Made by a program: the position numbers and the translations under genes
The notes under the pieces: generated by a model
The model's database searches: none
What the model saw: the letters and a program-made list of their open reading frames with translations, nothing else
What the model was told of the DNA's origin: nothing
Shown here: one piece after another, positions 42,684 through 51,851 of the stretch
How the letters are laid out: each line of letters begins with the position of its first letter
How positions within the stretch are numbered: position 1 is the stretch's first letter
NCBI RefSeq assembly: GCF_003987145.1
Contig: NZ_PIPL01000001.1
Coordinates: 868,001-932,000, forward strand
Length of the DNA stretch: 64,000 bases
Direction: 5' to 3'
From: Aliidiomarina minuta
GTDB lineage: Bacteria > Pseudomonadota > Gammaproteobacteria > Enterobacterales > Alteromonadaceae

Positions 42684-45359
42684 TTAAGCTGCAATGAGCT
42701 CACGCAGCACATGGTGCAGTATACCGCCGCTCTTGAAGTAGCGAATTTCATTAGCGGTATCAATACGACACAGCAGTTCAAATTCTACGATTTCACCATT
42801 GTCTTTCTCGGCTTTCGCACGAATAATCTGCCCTGGCTTAATATCATCATCAATGCCACTCAGCGTGATTTTCTCCGCCCCGGTCAAACCAAAACCTTCG
42901 GCACTTTCATCATCTTTAAACTGCAGTGGAAGAACCCCCATGCCCACCAGATTAGAACGATGAATACGTTCGAAGCTCTGAGCAATAACGGCTTTAACAC
43001 CCAATAACCGAGTGCCTTTAGCCGCCCAGTCACGACTGGAACCCGTGCCGTATTCCTTACCAGCTAATACCACCAAAGGCGTACCCTCTTCCTGGTAACG
43101 CATAGCCGCATCATAGATCGACATTTCATCGCCGCTTGGTACGTGGCGGGTAACACCACCGGTGCTGCCTTCGACCATGAGGTTTTTAATGCGAATATTG
43201 GCAAAAGTCCCGCGCATCATGACTTCATGATTACCCCGACGCGAACCGTAGGAGTTAAAGTCTTTCACCGCAACGCCCTGCTCCTGCAGGTATTTACCGG
43301 CCGGTGCATCGGGTTTGATAGCCCCCGCTGGCGAAATATGGTCAGTGGTAATGGAATCACCAAACAACGCTAGTACATAGGCGTCTTCCACATCTTTCAA
43401 GCCTGCCGCAGGTTTATCAATACCTTCAAAGAACGGCGGGTTAGCTACATAAGTAGAGTCTTCCTGCCACTTATAAGTCAGGCTGTCAGGAATATTCAGG
43501 CTTTGCCAGTGCTCGTCCCCTTCAAACAGGTTGGCACCGTACTCTTTAGTGAACATCTCGCTGGCCACCAGTTGCACTTGCTCGGCAATTTCTGCTTCGC
43601 TGGGCCAGATATCCTTGAGGTAGACCGGATTACCATCCTGATCATCGCCCAGTGACGCTGTACTCAGATCAATACGCGTTGTTCCAGCCAGGGCAAAAGC
43701 AACTACCAGCGGTGGTGACGCCAGCCAGTTTGCCTGCACTTGCGGGTGAATACGGCCTTCAAAATTACGGTTACCCGAGAGCACAGATGACACCACAAGC
43801 TCACCTTCATCCACTGCTTTAGCCACTTCATCTGGCAATGGACCGGAATTACCAATACAGGTTGTGCAACCATAACCTACCAGGTCAAAACCCAGTTTAT
43901 CCAGATACACATTAAGACCGGCTTTTTCCAGATAGTCAGTAACCACTTTAGAACCCGGCGCCAGTGAGGACTTAACCCAGGGCTTGCGTTGCAACCCTTT
44001 TTCCAGTGCTTTTTTCGCGACCAGACCAGCCGCCATCATGACGCTGGGATTCGAAGTATTGGTACAGGAAGTAATAGCCGCTATTACCACATCACCGTGT
44101 GTCAGTTTATGTTCAGTGCCTTCAATAGGGACAGTCGTATCATCGTCTGTCGATATCCCGGAAGATTTCATCAACAAATCAAAGCTGTCGCTTAATTGTG
44201 GCAGCGAAACCCGATCCTGCGGACGTTTAGGGCCGGCAAGCGAAGGTTCTACTTCCTTCATGTTGAGTTCCATAGAGTCACTGAATACCGGCTCCACGCT
44301 ATTATCACGCCAGGTACCCTGTGCCTTCGAATAAGCTTCCACCAGATCCATGGTTTCCTGATCGCGCCCGGTCAGTTTCATGTATTCGAGAGTTTCTTTG
44401 TCGACTGGGAAGAAACCACAGGTCGCGCCATATTCAGGCGCCATATTGGCGATAGTAGCGCGATCTGCCAATGGCAGATTGTCCAGGCCGGGACCGTAGA
44501 ATTCAACAAACTTGCCAACTACTCCTTTTGAACGCAGCATCTGCGTCACAGTTAACACTAAGTCAGTCGCAGTCACTCCTTCTTTGAGCTTGCCATCCAG
44601 ACGAAAACCCACTACTTCCGGAATCAGCATAGATACAGGCTGTCCCAGCATAGCGGCTTCGGCTTCGATACCACCCACACCCCAGCCCAGCACACCCAGG
44701 CCGTTGATCATAGTCGTATGCGAATCCGTACCTACCAGCGTGTCTGGATAAGCGAAGGTTTTACCGTCTTCTTCTTTTGTCCACACCACCTTGGCTAGAT
44801 ACTCCAGATTCACCTGGTGACAGATACCGGTACCCGGCGGAACCACACGGAAATTATCAAAGGCCTTCTGACCCCAGCGCAGAAACTGATAACGTTCTTT
44901 ATTGCGCTCCATTTCAATTTTTACGTTTTCCTCAAAGGCCCCAGGGCTGGCAAATTTATCTACCATTACCGAATGGTCAATAACCAGGTCAACTGCAGAC
45001 AAAGGATTGATTTTATCCGGTTGCAAGCCAGCTTTTTCAACTGCGTCACGCATAGCCGCCAAATCAACAACGGCAGGTACCCCTGTAAAGTCCTGCATCA
45101 GTACACGAGCTGGTCGATAAGCAATTTCAGTAGAAGACTTGCGCTCTTTCAGCCAGCTCACCATGGCTTGCAAGTCGTCTTTAGTAACCGTGCTGCCGTC
45201 TTCAAAACGCAGCAGGTTTTCCAATAATACTTTCAGTGAAACTGGTAAGCGCTTAATGTCGCCTAACTTGTCAGCGGCTTTTTCCAGGCTGTAGTAGTGG
45301 TAAGTCTTACCCTTAACGTCCAGTTGACTCAGGGTGCCGAGACTATCTTGACCTGCCAT
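42684..45359 (-). CDS. acnA: Aconitate hydratase A
   Basis: An 891-residue aconitase, the same length as E. coli AcnA, isomerising citrate to isocitrate in the TCA cycle. Iron-sulfur ligands are in AAITSCTNTSNPSVM and GYGCTTCIGNSGPL. Other marks are VGTDSHTTMINGLGVLGWGVGG and the swivel-domain GKEYGTGSSRDWAAKGT. The start at 45359 (MAGQDSLGTL) is preferred over 45392 because GAGGAGAAGG lies 4 bases ahead. It ends with a strong terminator and is transcribed alone. Confidence 0.96.
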   Translation of the reverse strand: MAGQDSLGTLSQLDVKGKTYHYYSLEKAADKLGDIKRLPVSLKVLLENLLRFEDGSTVTKDDLQAMVSWLKERKSSTEIAYRPARVLMQDFTGVPAVVDLAAMRDAVEKAGLQPDKINPLSAVDLVIDHSVMVDKFASPGAFEENVKIEMERNKERYQFLRWGQKAFDNFRVVPPGTGICHQVNLEYLAKVVWTKEEDGKTFAYPDTLVGTDSHTTMINGLGVLGWGVGGIEAEAAMLGQPVSMLIPEVVGFRLDGKLKEGVTATDLVLTVTQMLRSKGVVGKFVEFYGPGLDNLPLADRATIANMAPEYGATCGFFPVDKETLEYMKLTGRDQETMDLVEAYSKAQGTWRDNSVEPVFSDSMELNMKEVEPSLAGPKRPQDRVSLPQLSDSFDLLMKSSGISTDDDTTVPIEGTEHKLTHGDVVIAAITSCTNTSNPSVMMAAGLVAKKALEKGLQRKPWVKSSLAPGSKVVTDYLEKAGLNVYLDKLGFDLVGYGCTTCIGNSGPLPDEVAKAVDEGELVVSSVLSGNRNFEGRIHPQVQANWLASPPLVVAFALAGTTRIDLSTASLGDDQDGNPVYLKDIWPSEAEIAEQVQLVASEMFTKEYGANLFEGDEHWQSLNIPDSLTYKWQEDSTYVANPPFFEGIDKPAAGLKDVEDAYVLALFGDSITTDHISPAGAIKPDAPAGKYLQEQGVAVKDFNSYGSRRGNHEVMMRGTFANIRIKNLMVEGSTGGVTRHVPSGDEMSIYDAAMRYQEEGTPLVVLAGKEYGTGSSRDWAAKGTRLLGVKAVIAQSFERIHRSNLVGMGVLPLQFKDDESAEGFGLTGAEKITLSGIDDDIKPGQIIRAKAEKDNGEIVEFELLCRIDTANEIRYFKSGGILHHVLRELIAA

Positions 45360-45549
45360 AACCTTCTCCTCAGTGGCCTTAATGCTGCCCAAGCGACAGC
45401 AAGTGTGTTCTTACTACATCTTATTACTATAGAAAAAATCAAGGGATTCTCAATATTTAGCGGCCAAATAGCGAATATAAATGACCATGAAACTTTCACG
45501 ACCATTAGGTATACTTGGCATCATCGCTAACTAACTGAAATACGAAATT

Positions 45550-45884
45550 TTGTTTCCCGATAGTACGTTACGATACCTTAAAACTTTAGTCAGCTCGACA
45601 TTCATTATGATTAGCATGGTACTCAGCTCAGCTTTGTACGCCGATCAACAAGCGCTGAAGTCTATGCAGGCGGAGGATAATTACTTCCACCCCAGAGGCA
45701 GTCACGGTTATGATAATCAAGCTGAAGAAATGAAAGCTATAATTTTATTGTGCACGGGCCAGGTTTTAAGAACGAAATAAAAACTAAAGCTATCACTGTT
45801 GATTTGCATAACGTGATAACTATTATTTTACAGCTCGGACCCGCAACAAACGATGGCAATCCGGATGTTATCCTAAGCGGCTAA
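45550..45884 (+). pseudogene. Collapsed nucleotide pyrophosphatase/phosphodiesterase (alkaline phosphatase superfamily) pseudogene
   Basis: Remains of a secreted type I phosphodiesterase. A signal-peptide-like start (LVSSTFIMISMVLSSALYA) runs within a few residues into FHPRGSHGYDNQAEEMKA, a motif that lies near the C-terminus of these enzymes. After a frame change at about 45739, the other frame continues NFIVHGPGFKNEIKTKAITV and LHNVITIILQLGPATNDGNP, again matching the family end, to a stop at 45884. So most of the catalytic domain is deleted and a frameshift is present. Together with 190 bases of acnA promoter region it fills the 572-base acnA-tesB gap. Confidence 0.8.
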
Positions 45885-45888
45885 AGAT

Positions 45889-45916
45889 TACTGACTAACA
45901 ACTACTGACTAACAAC
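45889..45916. repeat. 14-bp perfect tandem duplication ahead of tesB
   Basis: TACTGACTAACAAC occurs twice head to tail, ending 15 bases before the tesB ATG and just ahead of its AAGGAA site. It joins the end of the pseudogene to tesB and may mark the edge of the old deletion or a slippage event. Confidence 0.9.
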
Positions 45917-45931
45917 AAGGAATTTTAAATT

Positions 45932-46789
45932 ATGAGTCAGGTACTGGATGGTTTACTTAACCTCTTAGAACTGGAAACTATTGAACAGGGTTTATATCGG
46001 GGGCAAAGTCAGGATCTTGGCTTTGCTGCGGTATTTGGGGGCCAGGTCATGGGGCAAGCCTTATCCGCGGCGAAAGAGACTATTCCCGAAGACCGGGCTG
46101 TGCATTCTTTCCATAGTTATTTTTTACGTCCTGGAGATGCTAACAAACCTATCGTCTACGATGTGGAGAATATCCGTGACGGTAAAAGCTTTTCTACTCG
46201 TCGTATTCAGGCAATCCAGTACGGTAAACCTATCTTCTATATGACGGCTTCCTTTCAAGGGCAAGAGCCAGGACTCACCCATCAGGATAAAATGCCTGAT
46301 GTTCCAGGCCCCGAAGGCCTGGTCTCTGATCTGGATGTACATCGCGAACATGCCGACCTTATTCCGGAACCGCTGCGCAGTAAATTTACCAGTGACAAGC
46401 CTATTCTGATGCGCTTTGTCACCGAATATAACCCCTTTAACCCTAAACCCGACGAAGCCAAACGTTATGTCTGGATTAAAGCCAACGGCAACATGCCGGA
46501 TGATCACCGTATTCATAAGTATTTATTGGCTTATGCGTCTGATTTCAATTTCCTGCCCACAGCACTGCAGCCCCATGGACTTAGTTTCGCTCATCCAAAG
46601 ATGCAAATGGCCACCATAGATCACGCTATGTGGTTTCATCGCGAATTCCGTATGGATGACTGGCTGCTTTATGCAATCGACAGCCCCAGTGCCACAAACG
46701 CTCGCGGCCTGGTGCGCGGACAGGTTTTCAATCGTCAGGGAGAGCTGGTTGCATCAACTATTCAGGAAGGTTTAATTAGGCAACGATAA
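45932..46789 (+). CDS. tesB: Acyl-CoA thioesterase II
   Basis: A 285-residue TesB with two hotdog domains, hydrolysing medium and long acyl-CoA. Family marks are the N-terminal GLYRGQSQDLGFAAVFGGQV, HSFHSYFLRPGDANKP, the second-domain YASDFNFLPTALQPHG with its active-site Asp, and ATIDHAMWFHREFRMDDWLL. Length is the same as in E. coli. An AAGGAA site precedes the ATG. A hairpin with a T-run lies shortly after the stop, inside the 3' end of the convergent gene. Confidence 0.93.
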   Translation: MSQVLDGLLNLLELETIEQGLYRGQSQDLGFAAVFGGQVMGQALSAAKETIPEDRAVHSFHSYFLRPGDANKPIVYDVENIRDGKSFSTRRIQAIQYGKPIFYMTASFQGQEPGLTHQDKMPDVPGPEGLVSDLDVHREHADLIPEPLRSKFTSDKPILMRFVTEYNPFNPKPDEAKRYVWIKANGNMPDDHRIHKYLLAYASDFNFLPTALQPHGLSFAHPKMQMATIDHAMWFHREFRMDDWLLYAIDSPSATNARGLVRGQVFNRQGELVASTIQEGLIRQR

Positions 46790-46802
46790 ATCCTGGGCAA
46801 AG

Positions 46803-46829
46803 ACGCTTAATTACCCTGTAAGCGTTTTT
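46803..46829 (+). terminator. Short terminator of tesB, overlapping the next gene's 3' end
   Basis: 7-bp arms ACGCTTA (46803-46809) and TAAGCGT (46819-46825) with a 9-base loop are followed by TTTT. It starts 14 bases after the tesB stop and lies mostly within the last codons of the convergent glycosyltransferase gene. Confidence 0.6.
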
Positions 46830-47529
46830 GCCAGCGATATTTAATTTTCTCTTTAAAACCTACAAAGCGGCGCACCTGATGTTTTTTCATTAAAGCAACG
46901 GGCATTGGCAAGCGCCCCAACCGATGGCTCATTTGCACCGGATAAGGACGCAATCCCCGGACTTTAATACCCGGCTGCCAGCACCACTGCATGTCTACAT
47001 CCAGCGGCCGGAAAAAGCTATCACTCCAATCCAGCATTGTTTGCGCCGCTGAAGCACTGATAACATAAGCGCAAAGTCCCAGCGGAATATTCGGGTAGCG
47101 CACAAAAGTCGCCGCCCCAATACGTTCCAGACCAACGCTCTTCACCCGCTGATAGGGTTCCGCCAGTTTAATAATATCCCATTCACTCTCAAGCTGAGTA
47201 ACAGTCCGGGGCACATAAGTAAAACTGTTTGCCAACAATACGTCATCTTCAAGTACTATGGCAAAATCAACTTCATCATCAATAACCCGCTGCCACACCT
47301 GGCGGTGATTTACGTACGTTGTAATTTCTGACGGAGTGAGGCTACGATAATACTTAACTTCGTTTAAATTTGAGTCGTAACGTTGTGCGAGCTCAGTTTC
47401 CATAACGGCTTCGGTTTCATAAGCTTCAATCCGAACATAGGATTGACGCAGGCGTTGTGCCTGAATGCGAAAATGCTCCAGTCTGCTGGTATCTGCTTTT
47501 TTATTGAGTACATAAATCTGATAACGCAT
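46807..47529 (-). CDS. Glycosyltransferase family 25 (LPS/oligosaccharide) protein
   Basis: A 240-residue family 25 glycosyltransferase, the type that adds galactose or related sugars to lipooligosaccharide in Neisseria and Haemophilus. The N-terminal YQIYVLNKKADTSRLEHF and the LTPSEITTYVNHRQVWQRVI segment match the family, and FAIVLEDDVLLA holds the metal-binding Asp residues. It stands alone, away from other LPS sugar genes, so the acceptor is unknown. It has no signal peptide and should act at the cytoplasmic side. Confidence 0.85.
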   Translation of the reverse strand: MRYQIYVLNKKADTSRLEHFRIQAQRLRQSYVRIEAYETEAVMETELAQRYDSNLNEVKYYRSLTPSEITTYVNHRQVWQRVIDDEVDFAIVLEDDVLLANSFTYVPRTVTQLESEWDIIKLAEPYQRVKSVGLERIGAATFVRYPNIPLGLCAYVISASAAQTMLDWSDSFFRPLDVDMQWCWQPGIKVRGLRPYPVQMSHRLGRLPMPVALMKKHQVRRFVGFKEKIKYRWQKRLQGN

Positions 47530-47695
47530 GAGCGCTCCGGGTGACTGGATTATAATGAAGTGAATTTTCGGCCTTTGTAACCGCCCTGTCAGCCCGGTTT
47601 ACACAAGTTTTACGAACCTTCTCTAATTACCACTTTCATAATTGACACGCAGTCATTTATACAAATTGCATCAGGTGTATAAAAGTTGTGCGTAG

Positions 47696-47798
47696 ATGAT
47701 ATAAAACTGATATATAATTTGCATAAGCAAATATAGAAGTTATAGGCATATGATATAAAACGGATATGAAAGTGGTATCAAAGTGAACTTTTATATCA
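47696..47798. promoter_or_regulatory. Repeated TGATATAAAA sites upstream of the PAS diguanylate cyclase
   Basis: An 18-base near-repeat (ATGATATAAAACTGATAT at 47696-47713, ATGATATAAAACGGATAT at 47750-47767) occurs 54 bases apart, and the core TGATATAAAA returns inverted as TTTTATATCA at 47789-47798. This looks like an operator array. It takes up much of the AT-rich 324-base gap between the glycosyltransferase and cyclase genes; a TATACT at 47818-47823 is a possible -10. Nothing else is seen in the gap. Confidence 0.5.
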
Positions 47799-47853
47799 GT
47801 TATAACGAGTTATTCACTATACTAAAGTCCATAATTTACAAGCGAATAAGTTC

Positions 47854-48747
47854 ATGAATAAATTTCCTCAAAACGAGCAACTGCAACATTACGTGGAACG
47901 TAGTCAGGATATCTTTGGTTGGTTTTCTCCTGACGATATTCTGTTATATGCAAATGTTGTCTTGCGAAATATTTATGGCTTATCGCAACGTGATAATCGG
48001 CGCTTAACTTTCTCTGACTTAATACGCAACTGTTATGAAAAACAGCGTGGTTTTTTAATTGAGACTGACGACCTGGACGCCTGGCTGGCATATGCCAACG
48101 AGAAGCGTCGCAGCGTACCCCATAGGCGTTTCCAACTGGATACCACTGAGGGTCGTTGGTACATGGTCAGTGAAACCTGCGACACGGCTGGGTACATCTT
48201 CCTTCATGGCGTTGAAATTACAGATCTGGTAGATAAAACCAATGACTTATCTAATGAGCAACGTCGGCTTCGGCGACTCGCCAATACCGATGAATTAACT
48301 CAGGTAAGTAACCGACGAGCCTTTGTCGAGCATGTCAGTGCCCATTTTGACATGCCGCACACCGATCCAGCCTGCATGATACTTTTGGACATAGATAACT
48401 TTAAACTAGTCAATGACGAACAAGGTCATCTGTCAGGCGATCAGGCACTTATCAACCTGGCGGAACAGGTATCTCATCAGATACGCCCAGGAGATATGGT
48501 TGCTCGCATCGGCGGCGATGAATTTGCAGTATTTTTACATAACGCTCGCTCTAAGGCAGCAACCGAGGTAGCCAGCAGGCTTCGCAAACGGTTACAAAAA
48601 GCACCTGGAATAACCTGTTCTTTTGGCATTGCCTGTAGCAAAGACAAGGTGGCGTGTTTTGAATCTTTATACAAAAGCGCAGATGATGCTTTGCTCACAG
48701 CCAAACGGAAAGGAAAAGACAGCATTGTAATCAGCGACAATGATTAA
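47854..48747 (+). CDS. PAS-domain diguanylate cyclase
   Basis: A 297-residue protein with an N-terminal PAS-like domain (about 12-120, including DIFGWFSPDDILLYANVVLR) and a GGDEF domain. The active site is ARIGGDEFAVF, and RPGD five residues before it is an intact inhibitory site. DELTQVSNRRAFVEHV and LLDIDNFKLVNDEQGH complete the substrate site. It is predicted to make c-di-GMP in the cytoplasm, with input through PAS. It follows a repeat-rich control region and overlaps the convergent DCC gene by 4 bases. Confidence 0.9.
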   Translation: MNKFPQNEQLQHYVERSQDIFGWFSPDDILLYANVVLRNIYGLSQRDNRRLTFSDLIRNCYEKQRGFLIETDDLDAWLAYANEKRRSVPHRRFQLDTTEGRWYMVSETCDTAGYIFLHGVEITDLVDKTNDLSNEQRRLRRLANTDELTQVSNRRAFVEHVSAHFDMPHTDPACMILLDIDNFKLVNDEQGHLSGDQALINLAEQVSHQIRPGDMVARIGGDEFAVFLHNARSKAATEVASRLRKRLQKAPGITCSFGIACSKDKVACFESLYKSADDALLTAKRKGKDSIVISDND

Positions 48748-49166
48748 TCATCCAGGGAGCATTGTTCACAACGTGAACGCCCTGTTAATAAGCGCGATAT
48801 CTTATAGCGGTGGCGGGCAAAAAAGAGATAACATTTGTCAGCAAAAAAGCGTATAAGAGGCCAGCGCAAAGGAGCTGTTAACCAGCCCCGCCCTGCCAGT
48901 TTCCAGGCCTGGTGAGTCACATCCAGACCATACAGAAAAGTTCCATCAGCTGTCTGCGCATGCAGTATGTTATTAGCCGCGTCTTTATCTACCTGGGGGT
49001 ATCGCTTACTAAAGTCAGCCTGATGGATATCTTCAAACTCCATGTGTTTAGCATGAGTACGCCGTTTTAACTGCCGCATTTCATGTACACACAAAGGGCA
49101 GCCACCATCGTAAAAGATGGTTAACTGCGCTGCTTCCTGGTCTTCACTGTGCTTTATTTTGCTCAT
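48744..49166 (-). CDS. DCC (DUF393) thiol-disulfide oxidoreductase-like protein
   Basis: A 140-residue protein of the DCC family. The naming motif FYDGGCPLCVHEMRQLK near residue 20 gives a redox-type CxxC in a thioredoxin-like setting, and the family end GWLTAPLRWPLIRFFADKCY is present. A second CxxC (RCEQCSLDD) lies at the C-terminus. Function is unproven, but such proteins are proposed disulfide reductases. It follows the secreted histidine phosphatase gene by 31 bases and may be co-transcribed. Confidence 0.85.
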   Translation of the reverse strand: MSKIKHSEDQEAAQLTIFYDGGCPLCVHEMRQLKRRTHAKHMEFEDIHQADFSKRYPQVDKDAANNILHAQTADGTFLYGLDVTHQAWKLAGRGWLTAPLRWPLIRFFADKCYLFFARHRYKISRLLTGRSRCEQCSLDD

Positions 49167-49197
49167 ACCTGTTAAACGTAATTCAGGCGCGCAGAGA

Positions 49198-49776
49198 TCA
49201 ATCTTTCTTCAGTAAAGGCGCTACCAGGCGTGTCGTTATTACTTCATCACCTTTAATACTCAGCTGAAAAACATCGCCATAATCATCTTCGCTCAGTTCC
49301 ACCGGTTGTCCACCCGCACTGGTGACCATTTCAGGAACCGTATTGCTATGTCCGACAATAAGCACGTTACGATTTTGCTGACGAACCTTTTCCAGCAGTG
49401 CTTCACGATCATCCGCGTCATAAAACTCGATAGGTAAATTAAATGCCCGCGCCACTGGCAGAGCCGTGCCCATACTACGGCGATAATAAGTGCTATAAAT
49501 AGCTTCAATATCAGCATGACGCAGCATCTGACTTAAACCTACAGCCCGGCTATAACCGTCCTTTGTCAGCGCTGGATCCAGATCGCCTTCCTGCTTCTCT
49601 GCATGACGTGCAATGTACAGCGTGAATCGTTGATCCTGCATCGCTTCCTGTTCAGTTTCTTCATCAACTTCAGAACTGCTGGTTTGTACCATCCCCTCAG
49701 TTTCCGGCATTTGAGCCCAGGCTGAAAAACTTAACGAACAAGCCAGTGCACCTGACATCAGCAAACGCTGTAGCAT
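49198..49776 (-). CDS. Secreted histidine phosphatase (phosphoglycerate mutase-like)
   Basis: A 192-residue exported protein of the histidine phosphatase superfamily. A signal peptide (MLQRLLMSGALACSLSFSAW, cut after AQ) is followed by an acidic spacer and the catalytic LYIARHAEKQEGD with its phosphorylated His. The second Arg lies in STYYRRSMGTALPV and the second His in LIVGHSNTVPEM. The substrate is not predictable; some periplasmic members remove phosphate from small molecules. The start at 49776 is preferred (GGGAGATAGAAG ahead); 49794 is possible. Confidence 0.82.
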   Translation of the reverse strand: MLQRLLMSGALACSLSFSAWAQMPETEGMVQTSSSEVDEETEQEAMQDQRFTLYIARHAEKQEGDLDPALTKDGYSRAVGLSQMLRHADIEAIYSTYYRRSMGTALPVARAFNLPIEFYDADDREALLEKVRQQNRNVLIVGHSNTVPEMVTSAGGQPVELSEDDYGDVFQLSIKGDEVITTRLVAPLLKKD

Positions 49777-49861
49777 AACTTCTATCTCCCGCATGATTAA
49801 TAAAACACATTTATTATGCCTGTTTTTGCCAGCGCAGCATAGCGTACTGCCGAACGGGTAA

Positions 49862-51160
49862 CTAATGCAGCTTCATTCGCGGTTTCAGATAATAGGTAAA
49901 GCTATCTGCAATCATCGTCAGCGCTGTTTTAGTAACCCCATGAATGGTGACCTGATGCATACGATACAACGACGCATAAAAAAAGCGGGCTAACCAGCCA
50001 TCAATAAAGATGCCTTTTTTGCTTCCTAACAGATTGCCTACCGCGTCATAGCTGGAAAGCGTAATCAAAGAGCCTTTATCTTTATAAGTAAAAGGCTTAA
50101 GCGCTTTGCCCTGCAAAAGCCCCTGGAGACTATAAGCCATCGCCTTGGCCTGCTGATGCGCAGCCTGAGCGCGGGGAGGCACCGCACTATCTTCTCCCTG
50201 AGGACAATAAGCGCAATCACCTAGCGCAAAAATTTTTTCATCATCAATGCTTTGCATGGTTTCTTTGACGTTAACCTGATTGTTTTTCTGGCAACTGAGG
50301 CCTAGTTCAGACAGAAAGTCCGGCGCTTTAATTCCTGCCGCCCAGACATGCAAATCCGATTCAATAAAATCACCGTCTTTTGTGTAGAGACCATCAGGAG
50401 TCGCTTTAGCAACGGCTGTATCAACATGAATATGCACACCCAGATCCGCAAGATCTTTATGCACAGCTTTGCTGACTCGTTCAGGTAACGGGGGCAGGAT
50501 TCGTGGCGCTGCTTCCAGCAAACGCACTTCTACCTCACTTTCTCCTAAGTCCGTATAACCGTAATTTTTCAGCATCCCGGACACTTTGTGTAACTCAGCG
50601 GCCAGTTCGACTCCAGTCGCACCACCGCCAATAATAGTCACCGTCAGTTTACGCTGAGGCCGTCGCCCGGCTCCGTTGTAGCGCAGGAAGCTATTCAGCA
50701 TTTTGTGCTGAAATTCGACCGCTTCATCCGCGGTATCAATAAAATAGCAATGCTCGGCTACGCCTTCGGTATTAAAGTCGTTCGCTACACTGCCCAGAGC
50801 CAGCACCAGATAATCATATTCCACTTTACGTTCAGGCAATATCAGCTCGCCCTCTTCGTCATAGTGTTCAGCCAGCGTTATCGTACGGTTTTCCCGATCC
50901 AGCGCGGTCAGAGAACCGCGCTGGAAGCGATAATGATGATTACTGGCGTGGCCCTGGAAAGATACCTCATCCAGATTCGAGTTCAACACTCCGGTCGCCA
51001 GTTCGTGGTAAAGCGGTTTCCAGACATGAGTAGAATCGCGATCCACTAAAACAATTTCAGCTTTTTTAGCTTTGCCCAGTTTCTTACCCAGTCGGGTGAC
51101 CAGCTCTAAGCCGCCAGCCCCGCCACCTACCACTACTATCCGTGGCAATGTCATATGCAT
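49862..51160 (-). CDS. ndh: Type II NADH:quinone oxidoreductase
   Basis: A 432-residue non-proton-pumping NADH dehydrogenase, an FAD protein at the inner face of the membrane. The FAD motif is IVVVGGGAGGLELVTRLG at residue 8 and the NADH motif TIIGGGATGVELAAEL near 175. FALGDCAYCPQ and PPRAQAAHQQAK form the FAD/quinone part, and the amphipathic C-terminus (DSFTYYLKPRMKLH) attaches to the membrane. Length equals that of E. coli Ndh. Together with the oxidase at 9-13 kb it could form a short respiratory chain. Confidence 0.93.
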   Translation of the reverse strand: MHMTLPRIVVVGGGAGGLELVTRLGKKLGKAKKAEIVLVDRDSTHVWKPLYHELATGVLNSNLDEVSFQGHASNHHYRFQRGSLTALDRENRTITLAEHYDEEGELILPERKVEYDYLVLALGSVANDFNTEGVAEHCYFIDTADEAVEFQHKMLNSFLRYNGAGRRPQRKLTVTIIGGGATGVELAAELHKVSGMLKNYGYTDLGESEVEVRLLEAAPRILPPLPERVSKAVHKDLADLGVHIHVDTAVAKATPDGLYTKDGDFIESDLHVWAAGIKAPDFLSELGLSCQKNNQVNVKETMQSIDDEKIFALGDCAYCPQGEDSAVPPRAQAAHQQAKAMAYSLQGLLQGKALKPFTYKDKGSLITLSSYDAVGNLLGSKKGIFIDGWLARFFYASLYRMHQVTIHGVTKTALTMIADSFTYYLKPRMKLH

Positions 51161-51218
51161 ACCTTATTCTTGAGAATTACCCAGAGTATAGATCCCGTAC
51201 CAAGGAATGCATGCCCAG

Positions 51219-51806
51219 CTAGTCTATTTCTTCGGCATGTTTCACCGCATGCAAAATTTCCGCAAAGGAAGACGCATGATGGTAAACATGCACCGATTCA
51301 CCGGTTTTATCGGTAATACCAAGTGATGAAATAAGGCCCTGGATATGCCCCCTCTCCTGCACCAGCAGAAAGTCTTTGCCGCTTTTTTGTAAAGTAGCTA
51401 CAGCATCGCCTATCTGCGCATACAACAACTGCTCTCGGCTAACTAGCGGTAAGCTGGCGACCGATTTCATCAGGTGGCGCACCGGTACTTCATTAAAAGC
51501 TATACGCAGTTCATGTGCGAATTGCCCTGCACGACGCCCCCGCAGATCCCGGGCCGCCAGAATGCCAACCAACTCACCCTGGTTATCCAGAACACAGGCA
51601 TAACGGGACTCTCTGGACTGCATAAGATCGCGAGCTTCGCCCAATTCAGTACTGGTTTTTATCTGCAAGGGAGCATGTTGGGTGAAATCATCCAGCACGT
51701 TCAGCGCGCCTTCGTTCCAGCTCAGTTTTTCTTCTGTCATTTGAGGTGCGCACAGAGGCGCGTGGTCGCTAACCGCAGACCAGCTTAAACTTGTATAGTG
51801 GTTCAT
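51219..51806 (-). CDS. CBS-domain pair protein
   Basis: A 195-residue cytoplasmic protein made of two CBS domains (about 45-110 and 115-175): LMQSRESRYACVLDNQGELVGILAARDL is the first, and YAQIGDAVATLQKSGKDFLLVQ with GLISSLGIT the second. CBS pairs bind adenine nucleotides and control an attached or partner protein; none is fused here. The neighbour ndh hints at energy sensing, but that is inference only. It is separated from ndh by 58 bases. Confidence 0.8.
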   Translation of the reverse strand: MNHYTSLSWSAVSDHAPLCAPQMTEEKLSWNEGALNVLDDFTQHAPLQIKTSTELGEARDLMQSRESRYACVLDNQGELVGILAARDLRGRRAGQFAHELRIAFNEVPVRHLMKSVASLPLVSREQLLYAQIGDAVATLQKSGKDFLLVQERGHIQGLISSLGITDKTGESVHVYHHASSFAEILHAVKHAEEID

Positions 51807-51851
51807 GATGTAAACTCCTGAAAATCAAAAAATTAAGTATTTTTTTAAGAT

